From Pectobacterium actinidiae (GTDB lineage Bacteria; Pseudomonadota; Gammaproteobacteria; Enterobacterales; Enterobacteriaceae): a DNA stretch of 64,000 nucleotides. Positions 7,868 to 17,732 of this stretch are shown here, piece after piece. The stretch lies in assembly GCF_000803315.1 (NCBI RefSeq), contig NZ_JRMH01000001.1:310001-374000 (forward strand), written 5' to 3'. The notes beneath the pieces are model-generated. The model had not been told where the DNA came from, made no database searches, and saw only the letters and a list, made by a program, of their open reading frames with translations. The position numbers and the translations under genes were made by a program. The first letter of the stretch is position 1; each line of letters starts with the position of its first letter.

Positions 7868-10800
7868 GTGTCTCAACTGAACGGTAATGAAGTTGCCATT
7901 ATTGGTATGAGTGGTCGGTTCCCCGGTGCGCCTGATCTTGCCGCGTTTTGGCAAAATCTTTGTCATGGACAGGAGAGCATCACGTACTTTGATGATGCGA
8001 CATTGCGTGCAAATGGGGTGGCAGAGAAACAGCTGGCCGATAGAGATTACGTTCGCTCTGGGTTTTGTTTGGATGGCATTTCGCAATTTGATGCCGAATT
8101 TTTTCAGCTCACTCCGCGTGAAGCGCAGATCCTCGATCCACAACAGCGGCTCTTTCTGGAATGTTGCTGGCATGCGCTGGAACACGCTGGGCATGTGCCT
8201 GAGCGCTATGATGGACGCATTGGTGTGTATGCTGGGGTCTTTTCCAGCAGCTATTTGTTGAATATCTATAGTCAGCCCGGTTTGATCGCTTCTTTGGGCG
8301 AAATGGCGGTGCGCCATGGCAATGAGAAGGATTACCTCACCACCCGACTCTCTTATAAGCTCAATCTGCGTGGCCCGAGTCTCGCGATTCAGACCTCTTG
8401 CTCAACCTCGCTAGTCGCCGTGCATACTGCGGTACAGAGCCTGTTAGCAGGCGAATGTGATATGGCGATTTCTGGTGGTGTATCCGTGCTGGCCGATCAG
8501 GAAACGGGCTATCCGTGGCAGACGGGAGGCTTGCTGTCACCGGATGGGCATTGCCGCCCCTTTGATGCCGATGCCGCAGGTACGGTATTTGGTAATGGTC
8601 TCGGTGTGGTGGTGTTAAAACGGCTGGAAGAGGCTGAACGTGATGGCGACACCGTCTACGCGGTGATCAAAGGCAGCGCCATTAATAATGACGGGGCAAA
8701 TAAAGTTGGCTTTACCGCTCCCAGCGTACAGGGTCAGGCTGAAGTGATCGCTGAGGCGCTGAGCATGGCAGAGGTATCGGCAGAAACCATTCAATTGGTG
8801 GAAGCGCACGGTACGGGTACACCACTTGGCGACCCGGTTGAAATTGAAGCACTGACCCGCGTTTGGCAGTCGCAAACATCGCGTAAAGGCTATTGCGCAC
8901 TCGGATCAGTGAAAGGCAATGTGGGGCACTTGGGGGCGGCGTCGGGTATTGCCGGGCTGATCAAAGCCACACTGGCCTTACACCATAAGCAACTTCCGCC
9001 GACCATCAATTTTACCCGTCCTAATCCCAATATCCCTTTCGAACAGACGCCGTTTTATCCTCATACCACCCTCGCGCCTTGGGGAGAAACGGACGCACAT
9101 CCACGTCGTGCCGCGGTCAGTAGTTTCGGTATGGGGGGAACCAATGCGCATCTGATTCTGGAAGAAGCACCGAAAAAAGCATCACAGGCAGGCTCTGACG
9201 ATGAGGTGTGCCTGCTGACGCTATCAGCCCGCAGTAAGGCTGCATTACAGCAAGCGGCTGATGAACTGGCAGAGCATTTACACCAGCAGCCCACGGCCCA
9301 CTTACAGGATGTGGCCCACACGCTGCGTGAGGGGCGACAAATCTTCGACTGGCGAGCAACCATTACCGCCAGCACCATCGAAGAGGCACAAGAAAAACTC
9401 CAACGCGGGCTCAATAAACCTGCGCAGGCGTTGGCGTCACCCGACGTGGCGTTACTGTTTCCGGGGCAGGGATCGCAGTACTGGGGAATGGCTCAGCAAC
9501 TCTGTCAGACGTTACCCACGTTTCGTGATGAAATTAGCCACTGTTTCAGCATGTTACGAGAACAATGTGGCCTTGACCTACACCCTCTGATGGCGCAAAG
9601 CACACCAGATGATGTGCAACTGGCATGGTTAAACAGCACGGCGGTGACGCAACCTGCGCTGTTCTGTATTGAGTATGCGATGGCGCGCACCATACAGGCG
9701 CAAGGGGTGAAGGTCAGCCATATGCTGGGACACAGTGTAGGCGAGCTGGTGGCAGCGACGCTATGTGGTGTGTTCACCCTTGATGCGGCTCTGACTCTGG
9801 TGGCAACACGTGGTCAATTAATGCAACAGGCAGAGCCGGGGAGAATGTTATCCGTATCGCTGGCGGAAGCGCCGCTTACTGCTTTGCTGCGCGACTGGCC
9901 CGCACTTTCACTGGCGGCGGTTAATGGACCTGAGTTGTCGGTAGTCGCGGGCCCTGAAGAGGAGATTACTGCCCTTCAGCAGGCACTAAACGATTCTGGT
10001 GTGAACACCCGACTGCTGATGACTTCGCATGCCTTTCACTCGGCGATGATGGATCCGGTACTGGACGCCTTTGAAGCCGCGGTTGAAAAATGCCAGCGTC
10101 ATTCCCCTGTAGGGCATTGGATTTCTAACCTGACAGGGCGAGAAATTACGCCAGATGAGGCGATTAGCCCACGTTACTGGCGCGACCACTTGCGTAGTAC
10201 CGTGCAGTTTAATCGGGGACTTCAGCAATTGCTGGCTCGCCCTGATGTGGTACTGGTGGAGTGCGGACCTGGCACGGTACTTACCAGCCTGGCACAGTCT
10301 CAAATGCGGCTACTTAACCCGCAGCGCGCAGTGGCACTTTCTCGTCATCCCAAAGAAAAAAGTGGTGATATGCACGCCTGGTTGGCAGGCATTGGCCTGC
10401 TGTGGTCTCACGGCGTGTCGCTTAACTTGCCGGAAACGCACGGGCAACGTATCGCTTTACCGGGTTATCCGTTTCAGCGGCAACATTACTGGATTGAACG
10501 TATTTATCCCCATCACGCGCCAACGGCGGTCCCTGCGGTAGAAATGGAGGCTACGCCCGTTAGCGTTACTGATGATGCGGGAACCGTCGTTCAATCCTAT
10601 GTGCAGGTTGAAGGGACTGAGGGACGTGTGGCCGCCATCTGGCGGGAATTGTTCGGTATGGACAACATCCAACATGACGATGACTTTTTTGCTCTCGGTG
10701 GCACGTCGTTAGTGGCGATTCAGCTGATTTCACAGGTGCGGGAGTTGTGGGGCGTCGAGCTCAGTATTGAAGTGTTATTTGAGGATCCCACGATTCGTGG

Positions 10801-10945
10801 CATTGCTGCACAAATTGACACTGCGCAGGCCGGGCAGCCATCCATTGAGGCTACCACCGAAGCAGAAGATCCTGAGATGGCGGAGCTATTACGCTTGACA
10901 GAGGGGTTGTCACTGGAAGAGCTCAACGCAAAGTTGAGCGGGTAA
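7868..10945 (+). CDS. Type I polyketide synthase module (KS-AT-ACP)
   Basis: 1025 residues starting at GTG. The ketosynthase begins immediately (EVAIIGMSGRFPGA) and has the active-site cysteine in QTSCSTSLVAVH (about residue 177), then EAHGTGTPLGDPVE and KGNVGHLGAASG. The acyltransferase has GHSVGE (about residue 621) and an HAFH motif, which indicates malonyl-CoA. The ACP carries GGTSLVA (about residue 943). There is no ketoreductase, dehydratase or enoylreductase, so one malonate unit would be added and left as a beta-keto group unless modified in trans. An acidic helical tail (LLRLTEGLSLEELNAKLSG) follows the ACP and may be a docking segment for the next protein. First gene of the cluster. 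Confidence 0.9.
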   Translation: MSQLNGNEVAIIGMSGRFPGAPDLAAFWQNLCHGQESITYFDDATLRANGVAEKQLADRDYVRSGFCLDGISQFDAEFFQLTPREAQILDPQQRLFLECCWHALEHAGHVPERYDGRIGVYAGVFSSSYLLNIYSQPGLIASLGEMAVRHGNEKDYLTTRLSYKLNLRGPSLAIQTSCSTSLVAVHTAVQSLLAGECDMAISGGVSVLADQETGYPWQTGGLLSPDGHCRPFDADAAGTVFGNGLGVVVLKRLEEAERDGDTVYAVIKGSAINNDGANKVGFTAPSVQGQAEVIAEALSMAEVSAETIQLVEAHGTGTPLGDPVEIEALTRVWQSQTSRKGYCALGSVKGNVGHLGAASGIAGLIKATLALHHKQLPPTINFTRPNPNIPFEQTPFYPHTTLAPWGETDAHPRRAAVSSFGMGGTNAHLILEEAPKKASQAGSDDEVCLLTLSARSKAALQQAADELAEHLHQQPTAHLQDVAHTLREGRQIFDWRATITASTIEEAQEKLQRGLNKPAQALASPDVALLFPGQGSQYWGMAQQLCQTLPTFRDEISHCFSMLREQCGLDLHPLMAQSTPDDVQLAWLNSTAVTQPALFCIEYAMARTIQAQGVKVSHMLGHSVGELVAATLCGVFTLDAALTLVATRGQLMQQAEPGRMLSVSLAEAPLTALLRDWPALSLAAVNGPELSVVAGPEEEITALQQALNDSGVNTRLLMTSHAFHSAMMDPVLDAFEAAVEKCQRHSPVGHWISNLTGREITPDEAISPRYWRDHLRSTVQFNRGLQQLLARPDVVLVECGPGTVLTSLAQSQMRLLNPQRAVALSRHPKEKSGDMHAWLAGIGLLWSHGVSLNLPETHGQRIALPGYPFQRQHYWIERIYPHHAPTAVPAVEMEATPVSVTDDAGTVVQSYVQVEGTEGRVAAIWRELFGMDNIQHDDDFFALGGTSLVAIQLISQVRELWGVELSIEVLFEDPTIRGIAAQIDTAQAGQPSIEATTEAEDPEMAELLRLTEGLSLEELNAKLSG

Positions 10946-11000
10946 TCACGTGGCAGGGATGCAGCCAACAATAACGATTTCATGACGTAACGACAGGTTA

Positions 11001-11038
11001 TCAGGCGCATCACTCCCCTGAGGGGGACCCTTGCCTGA
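11001..11038 (+). other. Nested hairpin between PKS and NRPS genes
   Basis: The 129-bp gap contains an outer stem TCAGGC (11001-11006)/GCCTGA (11033-11038) and an inner stem TCCCC (11014-11018)/GGGGA (11023-11027). No T-run follows, so this is unlikely to be a strong terminator. It could be an RNA processing or attenuation structure within the operon. Confidence 0.4.
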
Positions 11039-11074
11039 CGCCGCCTTATCGATACTGCTGATAGAGAGATAATT

Positions 11075-14000
11075 ATGTTACAACCCTTGCCACTCACGCG
11101 TATCAGCCGCCAGCAAGCGCTGCCACTGTCCGCCGATCAGTACCGCATTTGGTTTATGCATCAGCTCCAGCCAGATCTGATTCATTTTAATATCAATATG
11201 GCATTTCACCTGCGCGGCGAGCTGCAATTTGCCCGTTTTCAGGAGAGCCTGAATGCCGTAGTGGCGCGTCATGAGTCGCTGCGAACGACCTTTGTGATGC
11301 TATCGGAAGAAAAGCAGCCACAGCAGTGTATTCATCCACAATTAACGCTCGATATTCCGTTAACCGACCTCAGTACACAGCCCGTGACTATGCAGGAGCA
11401 GGTAGCACAGGAACACATGGAAGCGATAGGCAATCAGGTTTTTTCATTGGAACACGGACCGTTATTGCGCGCACATATCTGGCGGCTCACGGATGAGCAT
11501 CACCTGCTGTTGTTTACTATCCACCACATCATTGCCGATTTCGATTCGCTGAAATTGATCATGCGCGATCTCTTTGCTTTCTATAACCAGCAGGGAGACA
11601 CACTGGCGCCGCTGTCACTGCAATATGCCGATTACGCCGCCTGGCAGCAGACGCGTTTACAGAGTGAAGAGTACGTTAGCCAACTGGAGTATTGGAAAAA
11701 TCAACTGGGTGGCGAAACGCCAGTGCTCAAAATGCCGATGGATCGCCCGCGTCACAGCGTGATGACGAATAACGGAGCCATCGTACGTCATACGTTTAGC
11801 GCGGAGCTAACAGAAGCGCTCGTGGCGTTGAGTAAAGCACAAGGCGTGACGTTATTTGTCACGCTCTATTCCGCCTGGCAGGTATTGCTGCAACGCTACA
11901 CCGGGCAGGATGATATTCCTGTGGGTACGCCAATCACCACCCGTAATCGGCCTGAATTACGTCAGTTGGTTGGCCTGTTTATTAACACGCTGGTGTTGAA
12001 GTCAGACCTACAGGGAAATCCCGATTTTATTACGCTGCTGAAACGTAATCGCAAAATCGCGTTTGGCGCATTTGCCCGTCAGGACGTTCCCTACGAAAAA
12101 CTGGTTGAAGCGCTGAAGCTGAAGCGCAACCTGAGCCACAACCCATTCTTCCAGACCATGGTGATGCTGCTTGAAGCCGAAAAGTATGACCAACTGGCAC
12201 CGGGGCTGGCGATTGAACCTTTTGAATTTAAAAAACGCACGACCACTTTTGAGCTGACGCTGACTTTTTCACTGGTTGAACAACAGTTACACCTGGCTCT
12301 GGATTACAACACCGATCTGTATGACCGTGAGACAGTCACGCGTCTGTTGCAGCATCTTGACGCATTAATGCAGGGGATTGTTGCCGATCCACAGCGGTCG
12401 ATTGCGGATTATCCGATTATTTCAGAACGAGAGCGGCATCAATTACTCACTGAACAGTGCCGTGGGCCTGTCGTCACTGACAATCTGGAACATTGCGTGC
12501 ATCGTCTGTTTAGCGACGTGGTGGCACGTACGCCGAATCAGATAGCCGTACGCCATCGCCAGCAGCAGCTCAGCTATCAGCAACTGGATGAGCGTGCCTG
12601 CCAGTTTGCACGCTGGTTACAGTCGCAAGGCGTCGGACGTGGAGCCATCGTGGGCCTGGTCACCGAGCGCTCGTTGAATATGATGGTCGCCCTGTTAGGC
12701 ATTCTGAAAGCGGGTGCTGCTTGGTTGCCGATTGATCCGGCGAATCCGGACGAACGAATTAAGTACATGCTGAACAATGCGCATGTGTCACTGGTATTAC
12801 TGGGGGAACAGGTTCAGCTAGCCTGCCAGCAGCCCTGTTTTGCACTCGAGGATATCGACAGCCGTCTGGCTGATTTCTCTCGTGCGCCACTGCTGTGCCT
12901 GAATGTGCCTGATGACCTGATGTATGTCATCTATACCTCGGGTTCCACCGGTCAGCCGAAAGGGGTGATGGTCAGCCACCGTAATGTGGTGAACCATTGC
13001 GCTAACATCATTAAGCGCTTCGATCTCCAGCCGCATGACCGGGTATTGCAGTTCACGTCGATTGGTTTTGATGTGTCGATTCAGGAGATCTTTCCTACGC
13101 TGTTACGCGGCGCGACGCTGGTACTGTGGAAGGAAAAGCGCCTGGAAGAGAGCGGTGAATTTCTTAGCTGGACTGCTCGCGAAGAAATCAGCGTGATGAA
13201 CCTGACTACCGCACACTGGAACAACATTGTTGCCGATCTGCGTCACAGCCGAATCCCTGTGCCAGATCACCTGAAAGTGGTGATTGTTGGCGGCGAGCAG
13301 GCGGCGGGGGAAGTGTGGAATAACTGGCAACAACTGACACGCTGTTCCATTCGTTGGATCAATGACTACGGCCTGACCGAAACCACGGTGACTGCCAGCA
13401 TGTTTGAGCCATCAGCGGATTACGTTGCCTGTGGGGCGATGCCTGTTGGCACAGCGCTGGATAACGTCGAAATTTATATCCTCGACAGCCAGATGCAGCC
13501 TTTACCTGTGGGCGTTTTTGGCTCGCTTTATATCGGTGGCGCAGGTGTAGCAATGGGCTATATCAACCAGCCTGAGCTGACTGAAGAACGCTTCCTGACG
13601 AATCCTTTTGCTTCGGGCAAGTTGTTTAAAACTGGCGATCAGGCACGCTGGCGTCGCGACGGCCTGTTGGAATTTGCCGGACGTGACGATCAGCAGGTGA
13701 AAATCCGTGGTCATCGTGTAGAGCTGGCGGAAGTAGAGTCGATGCTGACGAAGCATGCCAGTGTAAAAAAGGCGCTGGTTCTGGCACAAGAAACCGCGCA
13801 TGGCGGGCAGCAATTAGTGAGTTGGTTGGTGGTGGATCAGGCTACCTATCAGGAAGCCGCTTTGCGTGAGTGGTTAACGGAAACATTACCGGATTACATG
13901 GTGCCAGCCTCTCTGGTCACACTCGACAGCATCCCTCTCACCGTAAACGGTAAGGTCGATAAAACGCGCTTACCTGCGCCAGTTTTTGTAGCCGAGAGCG

Positions 14001-15040
14001 GGGAAGCTTTCCAGGCACCACAAAGTGCAATAGCGCAGATGCTGGCGGAGTGCTGGCAGTTGCTGCTGCAACGCCCAGCTGTCGGTCTGCAAGATAACTT
14101 TTTTGCTATCGGTGGTGATTCACTATTGGCTACTCAGGTCGCGACGCACATTAAGGCTCGGATCCAGCATGCCATCCCACTACGTCTGCTATTCGAATAC
14201 CCACGTTTAGGTGATTTGGCGCATGAGTTGGAGCGCATCATTGCAGAAGGGCAGAGTGTTAACGATCGCTGTATGGTGAAAATACAGCAGAAAGGCAGCC
14301 AAACCCCACTTTTCTATGTGCATCCGGTCGGCGGCAATGTCAGCTGTTACTTCACGCTGGCTCGACACTTAGGGGAAAACCAGCCTTTTTATGCGCTGCA
14401 ATCTCACGCATTGATCGATCCCAATTCGCCTTATGACACCGTCGAGAGTATGGCGGCTTTCTACCTCAATGAGATTCGCCAGATTCAGCCGCACGGTCCT
14501 TATCGGTTAGGGGGCTGGTCAATGGGAGGGTTTATTGCCTATGAAATCGCGCGCTTGTTGCAGGAGGCTGGGGAAACAGTACAAGAACTGTCGATGATCG
14601 ATACCTATCTCACCAAAAGCCGCGTTTCTACTGATGAAATCGTGTTATTCAACTTTGTGCTGCAACTGGCCGCTGTGCCGGGACGGAAGATTGATGAGGA
14701 GATGTTGCTAGCATGGCAAGGGAAAAGCTATCGCCATGAGGATGTTTGCCAGCAATTACGTGCCCACGGCTTAGTGCCGCAGGGAACGAGCGATGCAGAA
14801 ATTCAGCGCCTGCTGGATGTGTATACCCACACCGTACATGCCTTCAAACGTTATCAGCCACAACCGACGCGCAAGCTGGCCTTGGATCGCGTCGTGCTGT
14901 TTCGTGCCCGTGATTCACATGAGGAATTGGGCGTTTGGGAGCAATTAGTGGAACGGGTCGACCTGCATCATGTCGACGCCGATCACTTTGGCATCGTGCA
15001 TCACCCGAAGGTTGGGGACGTACTGCGTCAGACAGCTTAA
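11075..15040 (+). CDS. NRPS module C-A-T-TE with terminal thioesterase
   Basis: 1321 residues. The condensation domain has HHIIADFDS (about residue 150), where the usual glycine of HHxxxDG is phenylalanine. The adenylation domain has YVIYTSGSTGQPKG (about 618), NDYGLTETT, YINQPELTEERF and LTVNGKVDK. The pocket code by eye is DVQNIGDVTK, which I cannot assign. The carrier domain has GGDSLLATQ (about 1012). The C-terminal thioesterase has GWSMGG (about 1147) and a late catalytic histidine region (DADHFGIVHHP). The TE makes this the probable last module, releasing the product by hydrolysis or cyclisation, even though the gene comes before the three-module NRPS. It likely accepts the chain from the PKS encoded just upstream. 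Confidence 0.9.
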   Translation: MLQPLPLTRISRQQALPLSADQYRIWFMHQLQPDLIHFNINMAFHLRGELQFARFQESLNAVVARHESLRTTFVMLSEEKQPQQCIHPQLTLDIPLTDLSTQPVTMQEQVAQEHMEAIGNQVFSLEHGPLLRAHIWRLTDEHHLLLFTIHHIIADFDSLKLIMRDLFAFYNQQGDTLAPLSLQYADYAAWQQTRLQSEEYVSQLEYWKNQLGGETPVLKMPMDRPRHSVMTNNGAIVRHTFSAELTEALVALSKAQGVTLFVTLYSAWQVLLQRYTGQDDIPVGTPITTRNRPELRQLVGLFINTLVLKSDLQGNPDFITLLKRNRKIAFGAFARQDVPYEKLVEALKLKRNLSHNPFFQTMVMLLEAEKYDQLAPGLAIEPFEFKKRTTTFELTLTFSLVEQQLHLALDYNTDLYDRETVTRLLQHLDALMQGIVADPQRSIADYPIISERERHQLLTEQCRGPVVTDNLEHCVHRLFSDVVARTPNQIAVRHRQQQLSYQQLDERACQFARWLQSQGVGRGAIVGLVTERSLNMMVALLGILKAGAAWLPIDPANPDERIKYMLNNAHVSLVLLGEQVQLACQQPCFALEDIDSRLADFSRAPLLCLNVPDDLMYVIYTSGSTGQPKGVMVSHRNVVNHCANIIKRFDLQPHDRVLQFTSIGFDVSIQEIFPTLLRGATLVLWKEKRLEESGEFLSWTAREEISVMNLTTAHWNNIVADLRHSRIPVPDHLKVVIVGGEQAAGEVWNNWQQLTRCSIRWINDYGLTETTVTASMFEPSADYVACGAMPVGTALDNVEIYILDSQMQPLPVGVFGSLYIGGAGVAMGYINQPELTEERFLTNPFASGKLFKTGDQARWRRDGLLEFAGRDDQQVKIRGHRVELAEVESMLTKHASVKKALVLAQETAHGGQQLVSWLVVDQATYQEAALREWLTETLPDYMVPASLVTLDSIPLTVNGKVDKTRLPAPVFVAESGEAFQAPQSAIAQMLAECWQLLLQRPAVGLQDNFFAIGGDSLLATQVATHIKARIQHAIPLRLLFEYPRLGDLAHELERIIAEGQSVNDRCMVKIQQKGSQTPLFYVHPVGGNVSCYFTLARHLGENQPFYALQSHALIDPNSPYDTVESMAAFYLNEIRQIQPHGPYRLGGWSMGGFIAYEIARLLQEAGETVQELSMIDTYLTKSRVSTDEIVLFNFVLQLAAVPGRKIDEEMLLAWQGKSYRHEDVCQQLRAHGLVPQGTSDAEIQRLLDVYTHTVHAFKRYQPQPTRKLALDRVVLFRARDSHEELGVWEQLVERVDLHHVDADHFGIVHHPKVGDVLRQTA

Positions 15041-15092
15041 ACCTGTGTGGCATTGATGCCGCATATCACCGATGGTTAGTCAGGAGACGGTT

Positions 15093-15653
15093 ATGATTTT
15101 TGTACTCAAGCTGGTGGTCTATTTTCTACTTTGGACCCTGTGGTCCTACACCATGCACGTTATTGCACACACCAATTTTAAGTACAATTTTATTCGCTAT
15201 TTCCATCTCAAACACCATGCCTACAACTACGGCGACAGCCAACTACCACCGTGGCATGACTATTTATTCTGGTTTGGTGACTGGAAATCATCAATGGACG
15301 TATATATCACCTTTACCATTCCATTGATTATTCTAACGATTTTTGAACCTGTTCATGGTGGGATCCTGCTGGCATTCCACTACATCTATGAGGTGTTTCT
15401 TTCACGTAACGTGTTGGACCACAATCCGAACATCACTGGCAAGATTACCCGCTTCATTCCTATCGGTAAGTTCCATCTTTGTCATCACCATAATGTGAAG
15501 TGCAACTTCTCTTTCTATATCACGTTGTGGGATTACCTGTTTCGCACCAACGACGCCTGGGTACTGAGGAGGCGTTATGAGCGACAGAAACAGCGTCAGC
15601 AGGAACAGGTTACCCCAACTTCCGACACCCCACAGACAGACGAGAGAGCATAA
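15093..15653 (+). CDS. Fatty-acid-hydroxylase/sterol-desaturase family membrane enzyme
   Basis: 186 residues from the ATG at 15093, chosen because AGGAG lies 6 bases upstream; an in-frame ATG at 15072 has no such site. Hydrophobic helices (FVLKLVVYFLLWTLWSYTMHVIAH; ITFTIPLIILTIF) alternate with the histidine clusters of di-iron membrane hydroxylases: HVIAH, HLKHH, HDYLFW, and HLCHHHN near the end. Family members hydroxylate or desaturate lipid-like or carrier-bound substrates. In this operon it probably tailors the product or its acyl part, but the substrate is unknown. The stop codon overlaps the next gene's start by one base (TAATG), so translation is coupled. Confidence 0.75.
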   Translation: MIFVLKLVVYFLLWTLWSYTMHVIAHTNFKYNFIRYFHLKHHAYNYGDSQLPPWHDYLFWFGDWKSSMDVYITFTIPLIILTIFEPVHGGILLAFHYIYEVFLSRNVLDHNPNITGKITRFIPIGKFHLCHHHNVKCNFSFYITLWDYLFRTNDAWVLRRRYERQKQRQQEQVTPTSDTPQTDERA

Positions 15654-16840
15654 TGAGCGATATTCAGGATAAGTTAAGTCGTCTGACCCCTGAGCAGCGC
15701 GCGCTGCTCCTGAAGACGATCAAAGCCGAACGTGGTGTCACGACCACAGATATGCCGCAAACGGCCAGTGAGAAGGGCATGAATTTCTCGCTGATCTTCT
15801 TTTCGGGCGATGGCGGGACTGAGAGTGAGCATAAGTATGATTTGCTACTGGAATGCGCCCGCTTTGCTGACAGTCATGGATTTAGCGCAGTGATTACCCC
15901 CGAGCGTCACTTTCAGCCCGTGGGCGGACTGTTTCCCAACCCTTCTGTGCTTAATGCTGCGCTGGCGATGATCACCAAAAACATTCAATTGCGTGCTGGC
16001 AGTGTGGTATTGCCACTGCATAACCCGCTGCGTGTAGCCGAAGAGTGGTCGTTGGTGGACAACTTATCACAGGGGCGCGCCGCGATTTCTTGTGCTACGG
16101 GCTGGCATCCGGCGGATTTCTTAATCAATCCCGAGGCGTATGAAAATCGCCGCGCGACCATGTTGGAAAATATCGCACTGATCCGCCAACTGTGGCGTGG
16201 TGAGTCGGTACAGCGTCAGGATATTGCGGGCAACACGGTAGAGGTCAACATTCTGCCGCGTCCCATTCAGAAAGAATTGCCGATGTTTCTCACCTCGTCT
16301 GGTAATCCCGATACCTGGCTAAAAGCGGGCGAACTGGGGATGCATGTGCTCTGTTCCCTGACCAACCATACGCTGGCTGAGTTGAAAACGAATATAACTG
16401 CTTATCGCGATGCACGGGCGAAACACGGTTACGATCCTGAAAGCGGTATTGTGTCGGTGATGGTGCACACGTTCGTTGGTGAGCACGATGATGTGGTGAA
16501 AAATCAGGTACGTGAACCGCTACGTGACTTCCTTAATGGCTATATCAATCAGAACGATACCCTCAATCCCTACAAAGATCGTCAGCAAACGGTGCGCAGC
16601 GCGATTGATAACGATCGTGAGGCCTTACTGACCTATGCTTTTGAAAAACACTTCAATCAGACTTCGCTAATGGGGTCGCCCGAGAAGTGCGCGCGTATGG
16701 TGCATAAGTTGCAGGAGGCAGGGGCAAACGAGATCGCTTGTCTGGTGGATTTTGGCCTTAGCATGGAAACCGTGCTCGCAGGGTTGCAGCCGCTGGCAGC
16801 GCTAAAAGCACAGTGTGCTCATAAGAGCGTGAACGGGTAA
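15653..16840 (+). CDS. Luciferase-like flavin monooxygenase, MupA/Atu3671 type
   Basis: 395 residues. After a short N-terminal helix (LSRLTPEQRALLLKTI, resembling NRPS-associated linkers), residues 45 onward form the luciferase-like fold: FFSGDGGTESEHKYDLLLECARFADSHGFSAVITPERHF, then NPLRVAEEWSLVDNLSQGRAAISCATGWHP. This matches the subfamily of FMN-dependent monooxygenases found almost only in NRPS/PKS clusters (named from MupA and Atu3671). It probably oxidises a carrier-bound intermediate. It is coupled to the preceding hydroxylase gene and lies seven bases before the phosphoesterase gene. Confidence 0.82.
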   Translation: MSDIQDKLSRLTPEQRALLLKTIKAERGVTTTDMPQTASEKGMNFSLIFFSGDGGTESEHKYDLLLECARFADSHGFSAVITPERHFQPVGGLFPNPSVLNAALAMITKNIQLRAGSVVLPLHNPLRVAEEWSLVDNLSQGRAAISCATGWHPADFLINPEAYENRRATMLENIALIRQLWRGESVQRQDIAGNTVEVNILPRPIQKELPMFLTSSGNPDTWLKAGELGMHVLCSLTNHTLAELKTNITAYRDARAKHGYDPESGIVSVMVHTFVGEHDDVVKNQVREPLRDFLNGYINQNDTLNPYKDRQQTVRSAIDNDREALLTYAFEKHFNQTSLMGSPEKCARMVHKLQEAGANEIACLVDFGLSMETVLAGLQPLAALKAQCAHKSVNG

Positions 16841-16847
16841 ACGTGCG

Positions 16848-17732
16848 ATGCGGATCCTGGCGCTCTCCGATATTCATGTCGATCAGGCGGAAAATCTCGC
16901 CTGGCTGATGCAGCTCTCGCGTGACGACTATCGTGAGGATGTGCTGCTGCTGGCTGGTGACGTTTCCCATGATTCTGCACGCTTTGCCGATGCACTCAGC
17001 ATGCTGCGACAGCGTTTTGCGCAAGTGTTTTTCGTGCCGGGTAATCATGACTTGTGGTTGATGCGTCAGGAGGCAGGGGACTCGCTGGCAAAGTTCCATT
17101 ATTTGCTGGCGCTGTGTCAGAAATTGGATGTGCGCACCCAGCCACAGACGCTGAACCTTCTTGGGAAAACCGTGACGATACTGCCGTTGTTTTCCTGGTA
17201 TATGCGTCCAGAAGAGGGGGAGGAAAGTTTGTATGTCCCCTGTACGCAGGAGCAGCATGTCAGCCACTGGTGTGATAACTATTTGATCCGCTGGCCTGAT
17301 TCCGTTGGTATCAGTCCGGCACGCTATTTTTTACAGCTTAATGAACCTTACCTTGCCGCGTGTCCCGCCGGAGAGGTGATCACGTTTAGCCACTTTCTCC
17401 CTCGTAGTGAATTGATGCTCTCGTCACTGACTGATGAGGCAGTAACTCGCGTGACCAGCGGTAGCGGATTTAACTTCAGCCGAGTGGCGGGTACGACGCT
17501 GCTTGACCAGCAACTGCGCCGTGCGCGAGCCACGCGGCATGTTTATGGTCATCAGCATCGCAACCGCGTTCGGTCACTGGCTGGCGTGACCTATTTATCG
17601 TGTTGCCTCGGCTATGTTGCTGAACGCAACGCACAGCGTATCGATCTGAGTCAGGGAGCCCCGCTGGATGTTTTCAGCCGCTCAACTTGTCATCAGCATA
17701 TGGAAGAGTCAGGACAGGTGAACATACGATGA
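16848..17732 (+). CDS. Calcineurin-like metallophosphoesterase
   Basis: 294 residues with the full set of metal ligands: LSDIHVD (DxH) at the N-terminus, LLAGDVSHD (GD), FVPGNHDLW (GNHD, about residue 65) and VYGHQHRNR (GHxH) near residue 232. It is probably active. Its place inside the biosynthetic operon, between the monooxygenase and the exporter gene and overlapping the latter by ATGA, suggests it acts on a phosphorylated pathway intermediate or activates a phosphorylated product. No kinase gene is seen in the cluster, so this is only an inference. It has no signal peptide, so it is cytoplasmic. Confidence 0.82.
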   Translation: MRILALSDIHVDQAENLAWLMQLSRDDYREDVLLLAGDVSHDSARFADALSMLRQRFAQVFFVPGNHDLWLMRQEAGDSLAKFHYLLALCQKLDVRTQPQTLNLLGKTVTILPLFSWYMRPEEGEESLYVPCTQEQHVSHWCDNYLIRWPDSVGISPARYFLQLNEPYLAACPAGEVITFSHFLPRSELMLSSLTDEAVTRVTSGSGFNFSRVAGTTLLDQQLRRARATRHVYGHQHRNRVRSLAGVTYLSCCLGYVAERNAQRIDLSQGAPLDVFSRSTCHQHMEESGQVNIR

